From Spirosoma sp. 48-14 (GTDB lineage Bacteria; Bacteroidota; Bacteroidia; Cytophagales; Spirosomataceae): a DNA stretch of 64,000 bases. Numbering within the stretch: position 1 is the stretch's first letter; each line of letters starts with the position of its first letter. Where the stretch lies: positions 323,215 to 387,214 of the forward strand of contig NZ_MKUD01000063.1 of NCBI RefSeq assembly GCF_001898575.1, written 5' to 3'. Below are positions 15,245 through 24,514 of the stretch, piece after piece. A program made the position numbers and the translations under genes. Under the pieces are notes generated by a model. The model was not told where the DNA came from. It saw nothing but the letters and a program-made list of their open reading frames with translations, and made no database searches.

Positions 15245-17668
15245 ATGCTACGCAATTATTTGCTAATCGCTTTTCGTAATCTGCAGAAGCACAAAACGTT
15301 TAGTTTCATCAACATTGTTGGGGTAGCCGTCGGGCTGGCGTGTTTTCTGCTCATCGCCCTGTATGTACAGGACGAACTCAGCTACGACCGCTACAACACC
15401 CATGCCGACCGAGCTTACCGGCTTACCCGTACGTTTCTTACATCGGATGGATCCCCTTCGTTGAAACTGGCGCAGGCCGCACCACCCTTTGGCCCTCTGA
15501 TCAAACAGGATTTTTCAGAAGTTGAACAGGTTGTCCGAACGCTGGACATAAGCAATGGTCTGTTACGCGTTGGCGAACATTCGTTCAATGAGCCGGACAT
15601 TTTTCTGGCCGAAGCGAATCTGTTTAAAATACTTGATTTCGATATTGTTAGTGGCAATCCCGATCAGGCACTGGCCAATCCGTTTTCGATCATGTTCTCC
15701 CGGCCTATGGCCCAAAAATATTTCGGCAGCGAAAGTCCCGTGGGCAAGACGGTTCGGTTCAATAACCAGTTCGACCTGACCGTTACGGGTGTGTACGAAC
15801 CACTACCCACTCAGGCCCATTTCCATCCCGGCTTTCTGATTTCGTTCTCGACCCTGAACGACAACCGGATTTACGGAGCCGAAGGCTTACGGACCAACTG
15901 GAGCAACAATTCCTTCAACACCTATGTATTGCTAAAACCAGGACATGACGGTGCTTCGGTCGATCCTAAACAGATTGAAGCTGGTTTTCCAGCCTTCCAG
16001 GACAAATACGTCCCAGCCGAAGAGGGTCGAAAAGCATCTACCTGGTCGGTATTGAACCTGCAAAAACTAACGGACATCCATCTTCGGTCGCATACTGATT
16101 CGGAAGTGGAGCCCACCGGCGACATCACTTATATTTATCTTTTTTCGGCCATCGGTTTATTCATTTTGCTGATTGCCTGCATCAATTATATGAATCTGGC
16201 CACTGCCCGTTCGGCGGGGCGAGCCAAAGAGGTTGGTATGCGTAAGGTTGTAGGGGCCTTGCGCAACCAGCTCATTGGTCAGTTTCTGAGCGAATCCCTG
16301 GTGCTGGTCCTGTTTGCCCTGGGCGTTGCTGTATTTCTGGTCATGCTGGGATTACCGGCTCTCAACGATTTTACCCACAAGCAACTATCGTTCAGCCAAC
16401 TCCTAAATCCAGTTTTTCTAGCCATTCTGGTCGGCATTACGCTCCTGACAGGGTTGGTGGCCGGTAGTTATCCCGCCTTTTTCCTGACCTCGTTCCGGCC
16501 ACTGGGCGTACTGAAAGGACAAATAGCCTCGACTGTACGAAGTGGAAAACTTCGGCAAGTGCTGGTTATCACCCAGTTTTCCATCGCCATTGTTCTAATC
16601 ATCAGCACCGCTGTGGTCTACAACCAGATGAAATACATCCAGAATTACCGACTGGGCTATGCGAAAGATCAAGTGTTGATTCTCCGTGATGTGGGTGATT
16701 CAACCACGAACTATGAAACACTGAAACAGCAACTGGTTCAAACCGGCTCTGTGCGCGATCTGGGTCGCTCATCGCGGATACCGTCGGGCCGACTGCTGGA
16801 TTCATACGGGGCTATGGCCATGAAAGGCGACACCATGGCTCCAGTTAAAATCAACCTGCGGGGGCTGAGTGTCGATTACGATTTTATTCCAGCCTACCAG
16901 ATCAGCATGGCCGCTGGACGCAACTTTGCCCGTACCTATTCGACCGATACAGCGATGGTTATTCTGAATGAAACCGCCGTTCGGCAACTGGGCTGGACAC
17001 CGGAGCAGGCGATTGGCAAACCATTTCACTACGGCCCCGCTAAAGGCCAGATCATTGGTGTCACGAAAGACTTTCATTTTGAGTCCCTTCACCAGCAAAT
17101 GGCAGCCCTGGCTATGATTCTGCGTCCCGGTCAGCTCAACTGGCTATCGATACCGCTCAAAGGCAATATGCCGGAAGCGGTGCAGCGGGTCGAGTCGGTC
17201 TGGAAACAGTTTTTCCCGCAACAACCGTTCGATTACAAGTTTCTGGACGAGCGCTTTGATCGGCTCTATGCGCGTGAGCAAACTCAACAAACCCTGTTCA
17301 GCGTGTTTGCCGGCATCGCCATTCTGATTTCGTGTTTGGGTCTGTTTGGGCTGTCGATGTTTATGGCCGAAGCCCGTACCAAAGAGATTGGCATTCGAAA
17401 AGTGCTGGGCGCGTCGGAAGCCAGTCTGGTTGCCCTGTTCTCAAAAGACTTTATGAAGCTGGTGCTGGTCGCGCTGGTTATTGCCTCACCCGTGGCCTGG
17501 TACGCCATGCACAACTGGCTGAAGGATTTTGCCTATCGTACCGACATTCAGTGGTGGGTATTTGCGCTGGCTGGTGGCCTGACGGTTCTGATCGCCCTGC
17601 TGACGGTCAGTTTCCAAAGTGTAAAAGCGGCCCTAACGAATCCAATTAAATCACTTAAATCAGAATAG
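15245..17668 (+). CDS. FtsX/MacB-like permease 1 (orphan, internally duplicated)
   Basis: An 807-residue inner-membrane protein with the MacB_PCD-FtsX architecture repeated twice. It has a first TM helix at about 20-42, a periplasmic domain to about 290, then three helices carrying the cytoplasmic loop RAKEVGMRKVVGA (326-338). A second periplasmic domain ends in TKDFHFESLHQQ, and three last helices carry RTKEIGIRKVLGAS (711-724). It ends SVKAALTNPIKSLKSE. In MacB/FtsX proteins these loops contact an ABC ATPase; no ATPase gene is nearby. Its own sigma-54-like promoter and paired palindromes lie upstream. It heads the first permease unit. Substrate is unknown; export or mechanical signalling at the envelope is the family expectation. 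Confidence 0.93.
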   Translation: MLRNYLLIAFRNLQKHKTFSFINIVGVAVGLACFLLIALYVQDELSYDRYNTHADRAYRLTRTFLTSDGSPSLKLAQAAPPFGPLIKQDFSEVEQVVRTLDISNGLLRVGEHSFNEPDIFLAEANLFKILDFDIVSGNPDQALANPFSIMFSRPMAQKYFGSESPVGKTVRFNNQFDLTVTGVYEPLPTQAHFHPGFLISFSTLNDNRIYGAEGLRTNWSNNSFNTYVLLKPGHDGASVDPKQIEAGFPAFQDKYVPAEEGRKASTWSVLNLQKLTDIHLRSHTDSEVEPTGDITYIYLFSAIGLFILLIACINYMNLATARSAGRAKEVGMRKVVGALRNQLIGQFLSESLVLVLFALGVAVFLVMLGLPALNDFTHKQLSFSQLLNPVFLAILVGITLLTGLVAGSYPAFFLTSFRPLGVLKGQIASTVRSGKLRQVLVITQFSIAIVLIISTAVVYNQMKYIQNYRLGYAKDQVLILRDVGDSTTNYETLKQQLVQTGSVRDLGRSSRIPSGRLLDSYGAMAMKGDTMAPVKINLRGLSVDYDFIPAYQISMAAGRNFARTYSTDTAMVILNETAVRQLGWTPEQAIGKPFHYGPAKGQIIGVTKDFHFESLHQQMAALAMILRPGQLNWLSIPLKGNMPEAVQRVESVWKQFFPQQPFDYKFLDERFDRLYAREQTQQTLFSVFAGIAILISCLGLFGLSMFMAEARTKEIGIRKVLGASEASLVALFSKDFMKLVLVALVIASPVAWYAMHNWLKDFAYRTDIQWWVFALAGGLTVLIALLTVSFQSVKAALTNPIKSLKSE

Positions 17669-17675
17669 CATGGAG

Positions 17676-17717
17676 CGAGGTGCTGGGAGCAAGGAGTAAC
17701 TTAACCCCAGCACCTCG
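17676..17717. repeat. Inverted heptamer repeat after permease 1
   Basis: CGAGGTGCTGGG (17676-17687) and CCCAGCACCTCG (17706-17717) form a perfect 12-bp inverted repeat starting 8 bp after the permease stop. The left side reads as 7-bp units GGAGCGA, GGTGCTG, GGAGCAA, GGAGTAA. It could act as a transcription terminator between the convergent permease and Uma2 genes. Confidence 0.75.
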
Positions 17718-17735
17718 CCCCCTGCCCTATAATTC

Positions 17736-18212
17736 TTATGCAAAAATGGCGGGTAAATTTAGCTCAAACCCAGTATTAGGATCATGCAATACATCAGCTT
17801 CGTAGAAAAACTGATAATGGCCAGGACGATCATAAACGAATATACCCTGCACAGCAGGTGCCACAATCCAACAGGATTTTACACCAAAGTCGAAGTAAAT
17901 AGTTGTTTTGTCGACCATTTGTTCAAGACTTTGTGAAGGTGATTGTATTTCAATACAGACCAATGGAGCATCTGTTCGTTTAGCAGGTTCATGTTGATAG
18001 TCTAGCATGATAGCAGGATAGATGACAACATCGGGCGTAGTTCCATCGGGTAGGGTAGCTAATGTTACCTCGCTGGCAATTCGGTACTCATTGCGGTAGG
18101 CCGTCTTAAGTTCGAAAACCAGATTAGCCTGAATAGCACCGTGAGTAAGATTAGGCATAGGTTTACCGCGTTCTGTTTCATAGTCAGATAATTGCTCTGT
18201 AATTGCTTCCAT
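17736..18212 (-). CDS. Uma2-family (DUF820) PD-(D/E)XK nuclease-like protein 1
   Basis: A 158-residue protein from ATG 18212 (a TTG at 18236 would extend it, but a promoter box occupies that stretch). The core TPDVVIYPAIM followed by LVCIEIQSPSQSLEQMVDKTT and FGVKSCWIVAPA matches the Uma2 family, whose fold is that of PD-(D/E)XK nucleases. Metal-binding D and E are present; the usual lysine position reads Q in IQSPS, so activity is uncertain. It lies on the opposite strand between two permease genes. A second copy is at 21476-21946 in the same arrangement. Confidence 0.85.
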   Translation of the reverse strand: MEAITEQLSDYETERGKPMPNLTHGAIQANLVFELKTAYRNEYRIASEVTLATLPDGTTPDVVIYPAIMLDYQHEPAKRTDAPLVCIEIQSPSQSLEQMVDKTTIYFDFGVKSCWIVAPAVQGIFVYDRPGHYQFFYEADVLHDPNTGFELNLPAIFA

Positions 18213-18233
18213 GTCCGAACACGTGTTTTTTAT

Positions 18234-18241
18234 CAAAGTTA
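18234..18241 (-). promoter_or_regulatory. Candidate -7 promoter box of Uma2 gene 1
   Basis: Minus-strand TAACTTTG (TAnnTTTG) lies 21 bp upstream of the Uma2 ATG. The second Uma2 gene has TATCTTTG at an equivalent distance in a closely similar sequence context, which strengthens both. Confidence 0.55.
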
Positions 18242-18257
18242 ACCAAAACGCTTAACA

Positions 18258-20723
18258 ATGCTTCTCAACTATCTCAAAATCGCCGTTCGGAATCTGCTGA
18301 GGAGTAAGTCGTTCTCAGCGATCAATATTTTTGGGCTCTCGGTCGGGATGACCTGCTGTATGCTCCTGCTGCTGTACATACGCAGCGAGTTGTCGTATGA
18401 CAAACATCAGGAACATGCGGACAGGCTGTATCTGATGGCTCAGGAAACCATCATCGGTAAGGGGAACAAAGGGGCCAGTATGGACAAGAACTCGAACGCA
18501 TCAGCTCCCTATGCATTTGCCCTGAAATCCGAATTCCCGGAAATTGACCAGGTAACCCGCTTGTGGATCAACCTGATCGACGATAAGGCGTTGTTGCAGG
18601 TACGTGAAAACGGGAAATCGGTCAAGGCCTTCTACGAAACAAAAGGCTATCAGGTCGATTCGACATTCTTTGACCTGTTTTCGTATCAGTTTACCGAAGG
18701 CAATGCCCATACTGCCCTAATCGACCAGCATTCTGTAGTGCTATCAGAAGAAATTGCCCATAAGTTATTTGGCAATGGCCCCGCCCTGAACAAACTGATA
18801 CGAATTGGTGGTACATCGGGCAGTGGTGAAGATTTCAAAGTCACAGGTGTTTACCGCGACGAAAGCGCCCGTTCACACATCGACGCCAAATTCTTTTTGC
18901 CTCTCAGTGCTGGTTGGGTAGGCGGTTTTCTTCGAAACGCCAAGTTGGACTTTTGCTGCAACAATATGTTCGTCACGTATCTGAAGTTGCAACCCAACGC
19001 CGACCCCGCTCAGTTGACCCAGAAATTTCCGGCCTTTATGGCGAAGTATGCTGCCAACGACCTAAAAAACGTGGGTTTCGACAAAAAACTGTTTCTGGTT
19101 CCGGTATCTGCTATTCACCTCTACGATCAGATCAATACCATTGTTACGCCAACCAATACCACAACCTACCTCTACATTCTGGCTTCCATTGCGCTGTTTA
19201 CGCTGCTAATTGCCTGTATCAACTTTATGAATCTGAGTACGGCCCGTTCCGCCAAACGAGCTGCCGAAGTTGGGGTTCGGAAGGTAATGGGCGCCGAACG
19301 GGGTTCACTAATCGGGCAATTTCTAGGCGAGTCGATGGTATTATCCCTGCTGGCGTTAGGTATTGCTGTGGCGCTGGTCGTCGTCCTGCTGCCTATCTTC
19401 AATCAGTTAACTAATAAGTCATTGCAGTTGCTGGAACTGTTCGAACCACGCATTATTCTGACGTTCATCGGCCTTGCCCTTCTCACGGGTTTGCTGGCCG
19501 GAAGTTACCCCGCCTTCTACCTGTCGATGTTCAATCCCGCGCAGGTGCTGAAAGGCAAATTTGCCAATACCTTATCCGCAGTCGCGCTACGTCGTGGGCT
19601 GGTGGTGTTTCAGTTTGTGATTTCGGTAGGGCTGGTGCTAGCCACGTTTGTGATTCAGGAGCAAATGCGTTTTCTGCGCAACACGCCCCTCGGTTTTACC
19701 CAGGATCAGCAGATTGCCGTTGCCCTGACCAGCAAAGAAGCTCATGATGTCTATAGCGCCTATCGCACCGAAATTCTGCGCAACAATCAGATTACGGGCG
19801 CTGCCGGAACCCAATATTATCCGGGTATCAACAACGCCAGTGATTTTTTACTGTACCGACCCGACCAAGGGCCAATGAATGCCGATCAGGTCAAAACAAA
19901 CTGGGTCGATTACGATTTCCTGCCAACGATGGGTTTCAAACTCCTGGCAGGCCGGATGTTTTCCCGGCAGTTTCCGGGCGACACCAGCAACCGGCTCGTC
20001 GTCAACGAAGCTACCTTACGTAAATTCCATATTCCCTTAAACAAAGCCATCGGGCAAAAACTACAGTTCGACTGGCAGGGCCAAACAAACAGGTACGAGA
20101 TTATGGGCGTACTTAAGGATTTCCATTTCGAAGACCTTCGGCAAAGCATTGAACCGTACGCGTTTCTGTTGAGCAGCCGTCCCAATTACAATTACATCAT
20201 CGTGCATGTCAACACCGCCAACATGTCGAACGTCATAAATTTTCTGGAACAAAAGTGGAAATCCCTTCGCCCGGAAGAGCCGTTTACGTATACGTTCCTC
20301 AATGAAGATTTTCAGAAGAATTACGAAGCCGAAGCCCGTACTTCTCGAATTGTGAGCTATTTTACCATTATTTCCATCCTCATTTCGTGTCTGGGTCTGT
20401 TCGGCCTGGCCGCGTTTGCCGCTCAACAACGAACCAAAGAGATCGGGGTACGGAAAGTCCTGGGGGCCTCGGTGACGAACATTGTGCTGTTACTCGCTAA
20501 AGACTTCCTCATTCTGGTGATTGTTGCCATTGTGATCGCTTCACCCATTGGTTGGTATGTTATGAACAAGTGGTTGCAGAATTTCGAGTATAAAATCGAT
20601 ATACCCTGGTGGATTTTTGCCGTGTCAGGTATTCTGGCCATTACCATTGCATTCATAACCGTCAGTTTCCAAAGTATCAAAGCTGCGTTGGTTAATCCGG
20701 TAAAATCATTAAAAACAGAATGA
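18258..20723 (+). CDS. FtsX/MacB-like permease 2
   Basis: An 821-residue paralogue of permease 1, starting MLLNYLKIAVRNLLRSKSFS. Cytoplasmic loops read RAAEVGVRKVMGA (from 334) and RTKEIGVRKVLGAS (from 725), 391 residues apart. The second periplasmic domain has LKDFHFEDLRQS. Its first periplasmic domain contains an unusual CCNN pair (LDFCCNNMF) that could form a disulphide. It has no palindrome pair or sigma-54-like promoter directly upstream; it must be expressed by read-through from permease 1 across the antisense Uma2 gene or from an unrecognised promoter. A palindromic repeat overlaps its stop codon. Confidence 0.92.
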   Translation: MLLNYLKIAVRNLLRSKSFSAINIFGLSVGMTCCMLLLLYIRSELSYDKHQEHADRLYLMAQETIIGKGNKGASMDKNSNASAPYAFALKSEFPEIDQVTRLWINLIDDKALLQVRENGKSVKAFYETKGYQVDSTFFDLFSYQFTEGNAHTALIDQHSVVLSEEIAHKLFGNGPALNKLIRIGGTSGSGEDFKVTGVYRDESARSHIDAKFFLPLSAGWVGGFLRNAKLDFCCNNMFVTYLKLQPNADPAQLTQKFPAFMAKYAANDLKNVGFDKKLFLVPVSAIHLYDQINTIVTPTNTTTYLYILASIALFTLLIACINFMNLSTARSAKRAAEVGVRKVMGAERGSLIGQFLGESMVLSLLALGIAVALVVVLLPIFNQLTNKSLQLLELFEPRIILTFIGLALLTGLLAGSYPAFYLSMFNPAQVLKGKFANTLSAVALRRGLVVFQFVISVGLVLATFVIQEQMRFLRNTPLGFTQDQQIAVALTSKEAHDVYSAYRTEILRNNQITGAAGTQYYPGINNASDFLLYRPDQGPMNADQVKTNWVDYDFLPTMGFKLLAGRMFSRQFPGDTSNRLVVNEATLRKFHIPLNKAIGQKLQFDWQGQTNRYEIMGVLKDFHFEDLRQSIEPYAFLLSSRPNYNYIIVHVNTANMSNVINFLEQKWKSLRPEEPFTYTFLNEDFQKNYEAEARTSRIVSYFTIISILISCLGLFGLAAFAAQQRTKEIGVRKVLGASVTNIVLLLAKDFLILVIVAIVIASPIGWYVMNKWLQNFEYKIDIPWWIFAVSGILAITIAFITVSFQSIKAALVNPVKSLKTE

Positions 20724-20848
20724 TGTAGAGACGCGACACCTCGCGTCTCCTGACCGGATGGTTTTTTCGGTTATTGACATTACTATGGTTATTACTGGCT
20801 TAAACAATTGCTGACGCATAGGAGACGCCAGGGATGGCGTCTCTACAT
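20723..20848. repeat. Palindromic element, GTAGAGACGC family, copy 1
   Basis: ATGTAGAGACGC (20723-20734) is inverted at 20837-20848. Each end also forms a local hairpin: GAGACGCGA/TCGCGTCTC and GAGACGCCA/TGGCGTCTC. Between them is a 75-bp spacer with GACCGGATG and CTGACGCA. It overlaps the permease 2 stop codon. Sister copies are at 24420-24500 and 32306-32390. Confidence 0.85.
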
Positions 20849-20860
20849 TAACAAACATTT

Positions 20861-21475
20861 ATGAAAACACATATCACAATCCTACTGGCGCTGGCAAGCT
20901 CACTGGCGATGGCGCAGAAACATTCGTCGCTCAGCACGAGCATTAACGACGATGAGAAGACCCTCTCGATTCGCGTAAATGGTACGGTCGATGGGCAAAA
21001 GATCGATTATGACCGGAATTTCAATGTGTCGGGTTTAAATCTTGCCGAACGCAACGCCCTTCGCGAACGCATTCTGGACTCGTTGCACATCAGCAGGCCT
21101 GAACCACCGATTCCACCCACCGAGCCTTCGATCAGTATGACTGCTCCTGTAGCACCAAAGGCTCCTAAAACACCAAAACCCCCTCGCTTTGATGGCAGTG
21201 AGTCCGTCACGATCATCAGTAGCGATGGCCCGACCATAACGAGTAGCAATGGCGGCAATCAGGCTGTAGCAGTTGGCGGCAAAAATCCCTACACCAAAGA
21301 AGTGAATTACGACTCAGAGACGGGCAAGCTATTCCTGCGCTATCGGTTCACAAAAGACGGTGAAGACATTACCTACGAGCGTACGCTCAACGCCCGCGAC
21401 AAGTCGCAGCAGGAACGGCAACAGCTTATTAAACGTATCGAAAAAGAGATTGGTGTACCGAAGAGTGAGAAGTGA
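20861..21475 (+). CDS. Small secreted protein, family shared with 37468-38097 (copy 1)
   Basis: A 204-residue exported protein (signal peptide ends SLAMAQ, residue 19). I recognise no named family. The N-terminal part (LSIRVNGTVDG, IDYDRNFNVSGL, ERILDSL) and C-terminal part (GKLFLRYRFTKDGEDITYERTLN, split by conserved positions) match the protein at 37468-38097. The middle is a proline-rich linker (PEPPIPPTEPS, APKAPKTPKPP) not conserved in the paralogue. It sits between permeases 2 and 3, and its stop codon directly abuts that of the convergent Uma2 gene 2. It may be a periplasmic partner of the permeases; this is inferred from position and shared regulation of its paralogue. Confidence 0.85.
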   Translation: MKTHITILLALASSLAMAQKHSSLSTSINDDEKTLSIRVNGTVDGQKIDYDRNFNVSGLNLAERNALRERILDSLHISRPEPPIPPTEPSISMTAPVAPKAPKTPKPPRFDGSESVTIISSDGPTITSSNGGNQAVAVGGKNPYTKEVNYDSETGKLFLRYRFTKDGEDITYERTLNARDKSQQERQQLIKRIEKEIGVPKSEK

Positions 21476-21946
21476 TTAGCCTTCAAAGATTTCGCTCAAC
21501 TGGAGTTGGATGCCAGTTACGGGGTCGGCAACGAGGCCATTCGCAAAATTAAGCTGCCGACGGTCAGGCAGCAGAATCGAAACCGTTTGGACCGTAGGCA
21601 CCACTAGCCAGACCGATTTAACGCCAGCCGGGAAATGCTTTTTATAGATGCGTTCGGTCAGGCTGTTCAGGCTTTGCTCAGGAGAGAGAATCTCGATGGT
21701 CGTAAGTGGAACATCCTGTACAACAATTTCATCGGCTAGCCAGTCTATGTGCCGTTTCGGAAATATGCATAAGTCTGGACGAGTTTTACCTGAAGCAAAT
21801 TCAAGATCAAGTTCCGTGAAAATACTGTATTGCGTACGGTAAGATAGCTTGAATAGAAAAGCCAGATGGCTTTGTAATTCAGAATGATTTAAACTGGACA
21901 TTTTTTCGTCTTCGAATTCGGTGGGTTGATCAATGACGGCCTCCAT
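21476..21946 (-). CDS. Uma2-family (DUF820) PD-(D/E)XK nuclease-like protein 2
   Basis: A 156-residue paralogue of the protein at 17736-18212. It has KTRPDLCIFPKR, then VPLTTIEILSPEQSLNSLTERI and AGVKSVWLVVPT, the Uma2 core with the PD and E residues in place. The ATG at 21944-21946 is preceded by a TAnnTTTG box 20 bp upstream. It lies antisense between the small secreted protein and permease 3, as Uma2 gene 1 lies between permeases 1 and 2. Function of the family is not settled; nuclease activity is only a fold-based expectation. Confidence 0.85.
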   Translation of the reverse strand: MEAVIDQPTEFEDEKMSSLNHSELQSHLAFLFKLSYRTQYSIFTELDLEFASGKTRPDLCIFPKRHIDWLADEIVVQDVPLTTIEILSPEQSLNSLTERIYKKHFPAGVKSVWLVVPTVQTVSILLPDRRQLNFANGLVADPVTGIQLQLSEIFEG

Positions 21947-21966
21947 AATGCAACGAAGTTTTTTAT

Positions 21967-21974
21967 CAAAGATA
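21967..21974 (-). promoter_or_regulatory. Candidate -7 promoter box of Uma2 gene 2
   Basis: Minus-strand TATCTTTG, 20 bp upstream of the ATG. The surrounding plus-strand sequence (TTTTTTATCAAAGATAACAA) closely matches the junction at 18227-18246. Confidence 0.55.
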
Positions 21975-21990
21975 ACAAAAACGCCATAAG

Positions 21991-24414
21991 ATGCTCCTTA
22001 ACTATATCAAAATCGCCTGGCGGAATCTGGTTCGCAACAAGGCCTTCTCAGCCATCAATATTGTCGGGTTGGCCCTTGGCCTGGCAACGTGCCTGCTCAT
22101 CAGTTTGTACCTGTTCAATGAACTCAGCTACGACCGCTACAACGAAAAAGCCGACCGGATTGTGCGGGTCGTTTTTCAGGCCATTACGAATGGTGGACAG
22201 ATCAATGAGGCCAATGTGATGCCACCCGTGGCTCCGACGCTCAAAGCCGACTACCCGGAAGTGGAAGAAGCAACCCGTATCCGGGCTGCCGGGGCACCAT
22301 CTATCACGGTGGGCGATAAAACGTTTCGGGATGACCAAATTGCGTTCGTCGATTCCAACTTCTTTCAGGTATTTACCCTACCCCTGCTTCAGGGCGATGC
22401 CAAAACAGCGCTGATCCAGCCCAACACGGCTGTTATCACCCAGGCGATGGCGCGTCAACTTTTCGGTACTGAAAACCCGATTGGAAAATCGATACCAATC
22501 AAAAGCTGGAATACCCTCTTCCGGGTAACCGGCGTAATCGACAAAATTCCGGTCAACTCACATTTCCATTTCGATATGTTCGTGTCGATGGCCGGGGATT
22601 CCGACGCGAAATCGCCTTCTTGGATGACGTCGAGCTATCACACGTATTTGGTACTTGCCAAAGGATACGACCCTGCAAAGCAGGAAGCCAAGCTGCCGCA
22701 GATGGTCAGCAAGTATATGGCAGCACAACTTCAGCAAGCCTTTGGTATGACACTGAGCCAGTTCCGGCAGAAAGGCAACGACGTTAGATTTCTATTGCAA
22801 CCCTTAACCGACATTCATCTGCACTCGAACCTGACGGGCGAACTGGAACCCAACGGCGATGCTCAGTATGTCTATATTTTCGGGGCTATTGCGCTGTTTA
22901 TGCTGGTTATTGCCTGTATTAATTTCATGAATCTGAGTACAGCCGGTGCCTCGAAACGAGCAAAAGAAGTGGGTATTCGGAAGGTGATGGGTTCAGTGCG
23001 CCAAAGCCTGACCAACCAGTTTCTGATTGAGTCGCTGCTCCTGACGGCCATTGCGCTGGTGCTGGCCGTTGGGCTGGTTTATCTGGCATTACCGCTTTTC
23101 AATGACCTTTCGGGCAAAGAACTCACCTTCAATTTTACGACCAAGCCCTGGCTTCTACCAGGTTTATTGCTGCTGGGCGTAGTAGTAGGTGTGCTGGCCG
23201 GAAGTTATCCTGCCTTTTTCCTGTCGTCGTTCAGGCCCGTTCAGGTGCTGAAAGGCACCAAGTTTACGGGTGATCGAAAAAGTATTGGGCTGCGAAGCGG
23301 ACTGGTAGTGGTTCAGTTTTTTATTTCGATTACGTTGATGATTGGCACAACGGTCGTGTATCGGCAACTCAGCTACATTCAGAACAAACGACTGGGCTAC
23401 GATAAAGACCAGGTGCTGGTACTGCCCGAAACCTGGCAGCTTGGTAAACAGGCAGAGGTGTTCCGCAATATGGTCATGCAGGACCCTCGGGTGGTCAATG
23501 TCAGCACATCGGGATACCTACCAGCGGGGCCGAGCTATAACAACAATTACATTAGTTACCCCGAGTCTAACTCAACACAGTTGGTTAAAACGCTTCGGTA
23601 CGAGGTCGATTACAATTACATTCCGACGTTGGGCATGCAGATGGCCTATGGACGCAATTTTTCCAGAGCTTACGGTACCGATTCGTCGGGGGTAATCCTG
23701 AACGAAACGGCCGCCCGAACGTTTGGCTGGAACGGCAATGCACTTGGGCACACCATTACCCATACCGAAAACGACGGAAAAATCGGAACCTATCGAGTTA
23801 TTGGTGTAGTAAAAGATTTTCATTTTCGCTCGATGCACGAAGCCATTTCTCCCCTGGTTATGATGTTGGGTAGTAATTCTGGCGCTGTCATTGTGAAGAT
23901 CAAAACCAAAGACATCCATGGCCTATTGGCTTCGCTGAAAAAGCAATGGGAGCAACTGACCACCGAAGCGCCATTTGCCTACTCGTTCCTGGAGGAACGC
24001 TTCAACAATACCTATCTGGCCGAACAGAAAACCGGGCGCATTCTGGGCCTTTTTGCCGGACTAACCATTTTTGTAGCCTGCCTGGGACTGTTTGGCCTGG
24101 CAACGTTTATGGCGGAACAGCGCACCAAAGAGATTGGCGTTCGGAAAGTATTGGGTGCCAGTGTTCCAAGTATCGTCGGTCTGCTTTCCAAAGATTTTCT
24201 GAAGCTGGTGGCTATTGCCATTGTGCTGGCAAGTCCGGTGGCCTGGTACGCCATGAACCGATGGCTGGCTGATTTCGCCTATAAGATCGACATCGAGTGG
24301 TGGATGTTTGTACTGGCGGGTGTACTGGCCGTCGGCATTGCGCTGTTGACCGTGAGTTTCCAGAGCATCAAAGCCGCGCTGATGAATCCGGTGAAATCGT
24401 TACGAGCAGAATGA
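21991..24414 (+). CDS. FtsX/MacB-like permease 3
   Basis: An 807-residue paralogue, start MLLNYIKIAWRNLVRNKAFS. The loops read RAKEVGIRKVMGS (from 323) and RTKEIGVRKVLGAS (from 711); the second periplasmic domain has VVKDFHFRSMHEAISPLVM. It is close in length and motif spacing to permease 1. The start codon lies 44 bp from the divergent Uma2 gene 2, and no palindrome pair is present, so transcription from upstream or from a weak local promoter is likely. A perfect 26-bp inverted repeat starts 6 bp after its stop. Confidence 0.92.
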   Translation: MLLNYIKIAWRNLVRNKAFSAINIVGLALGLATCLLISLYLFNELSYDRYNEKADRIVRVVFQAITNGGQINEANVMPPVAPTLKADYPEVEEATRIRAAGAPSITVGDKTFRDDQIAFVDSNFFQVFTLPLLQGDAKTALIQPNTAVITQAMARQLFGTENPIGKSIPIKSWNTLFRVTGVIDKIPVNSHFHFDMFVSMAGDSDAKSPSWMTSSYHTYLVLAKGYDPAKQEAKLPQMVSKYMAAQLQQAFGMTLSQFRQKGNDVRFLLQPLTDIHLHSNLTGELEPNGDAQYVYIFGAIALFMLVIACINFMNLSTAGASKRAKEVGIRKVMGSVRQSLTNQFLIESLLLTAIALVLAVGLVYLALPLFNDLSGKELTFNFTTKPWLLPGLLLLGVVVGVLAGSYPAFFLSSFRPVQVLKGTKFTGDRKSIGLRSGLVVVQFFISITLMIGTTVVYRQLSYIQNKRLGYDKDQVLVLPETWQLGKQAEVFRNMVMQDPRVVNVSTSGYLPAGPSYNNNYISYPESNSTQLVKTLRYEVDYNYIPTLGMQMAYGRNFSRAYGTDSSGVILNETAARTFGWNGNALGHTITHTENDGKIGTYRVIGVVKDFHFRSMHEAISPLVMMLGSNSGAVIVKIKTKDIHGLLASLKKQWEQLTTEAPFAYSFLEERFNNTYLAEQKTGRILGLFAGLTIFVACLGLFGLATFMAEQRTKEIGVRKVLGASVPSIVGLLSKDFLKLVAIAIVLASPVAWYAMNRWLADFAYKIDIEWWMFVLAGVLAVGIALLTVSFQSIKAALMNPVKSLRAE

Positions 24415-24419
24415 CCTAC

Positions 24420-24500
24420 TGTAGAGACGCAATCCCTTGCGTCTCATGACCGGATGGTTTAGGCTGACGCACAGGAGACGCAAGGGATTGCGTCTCTACA
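24420..24500. repeat. Palindromic element, GTAGAGACGC family, copy 2
   Basis: A perfect 26-bp inverted repeat: 24420-24445 against 24475-24500, beginning TGTAGAGACGC. The 29-bp loop contains GACCGGATGGTTT and CTGACGCA, also found in copies 1 and 3. It fills the gap between permeases 3 and 4. Confidence 0.9.
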
Positions 24501-24514
24501 TACCACCTGACCCC

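Noticed and set aside
18213-18226. GTCCGaacaCGTGT just upstream of permease 2, resembling the activator palindrome
   Set aside because: Only the left half and CG match, there is no partner site 21-22 bp away and no -24/-12 promoter between it and the start codon 31 bp downstream. It also overlaps the Uma2 start region.
24437-24514. N-terminal extension of permease 4 from 24437
   Set aside because: The added 26 residues are translated palindromic repeat; ATG 24515 gives the MLLNYIKIA start shared by the paralogues.
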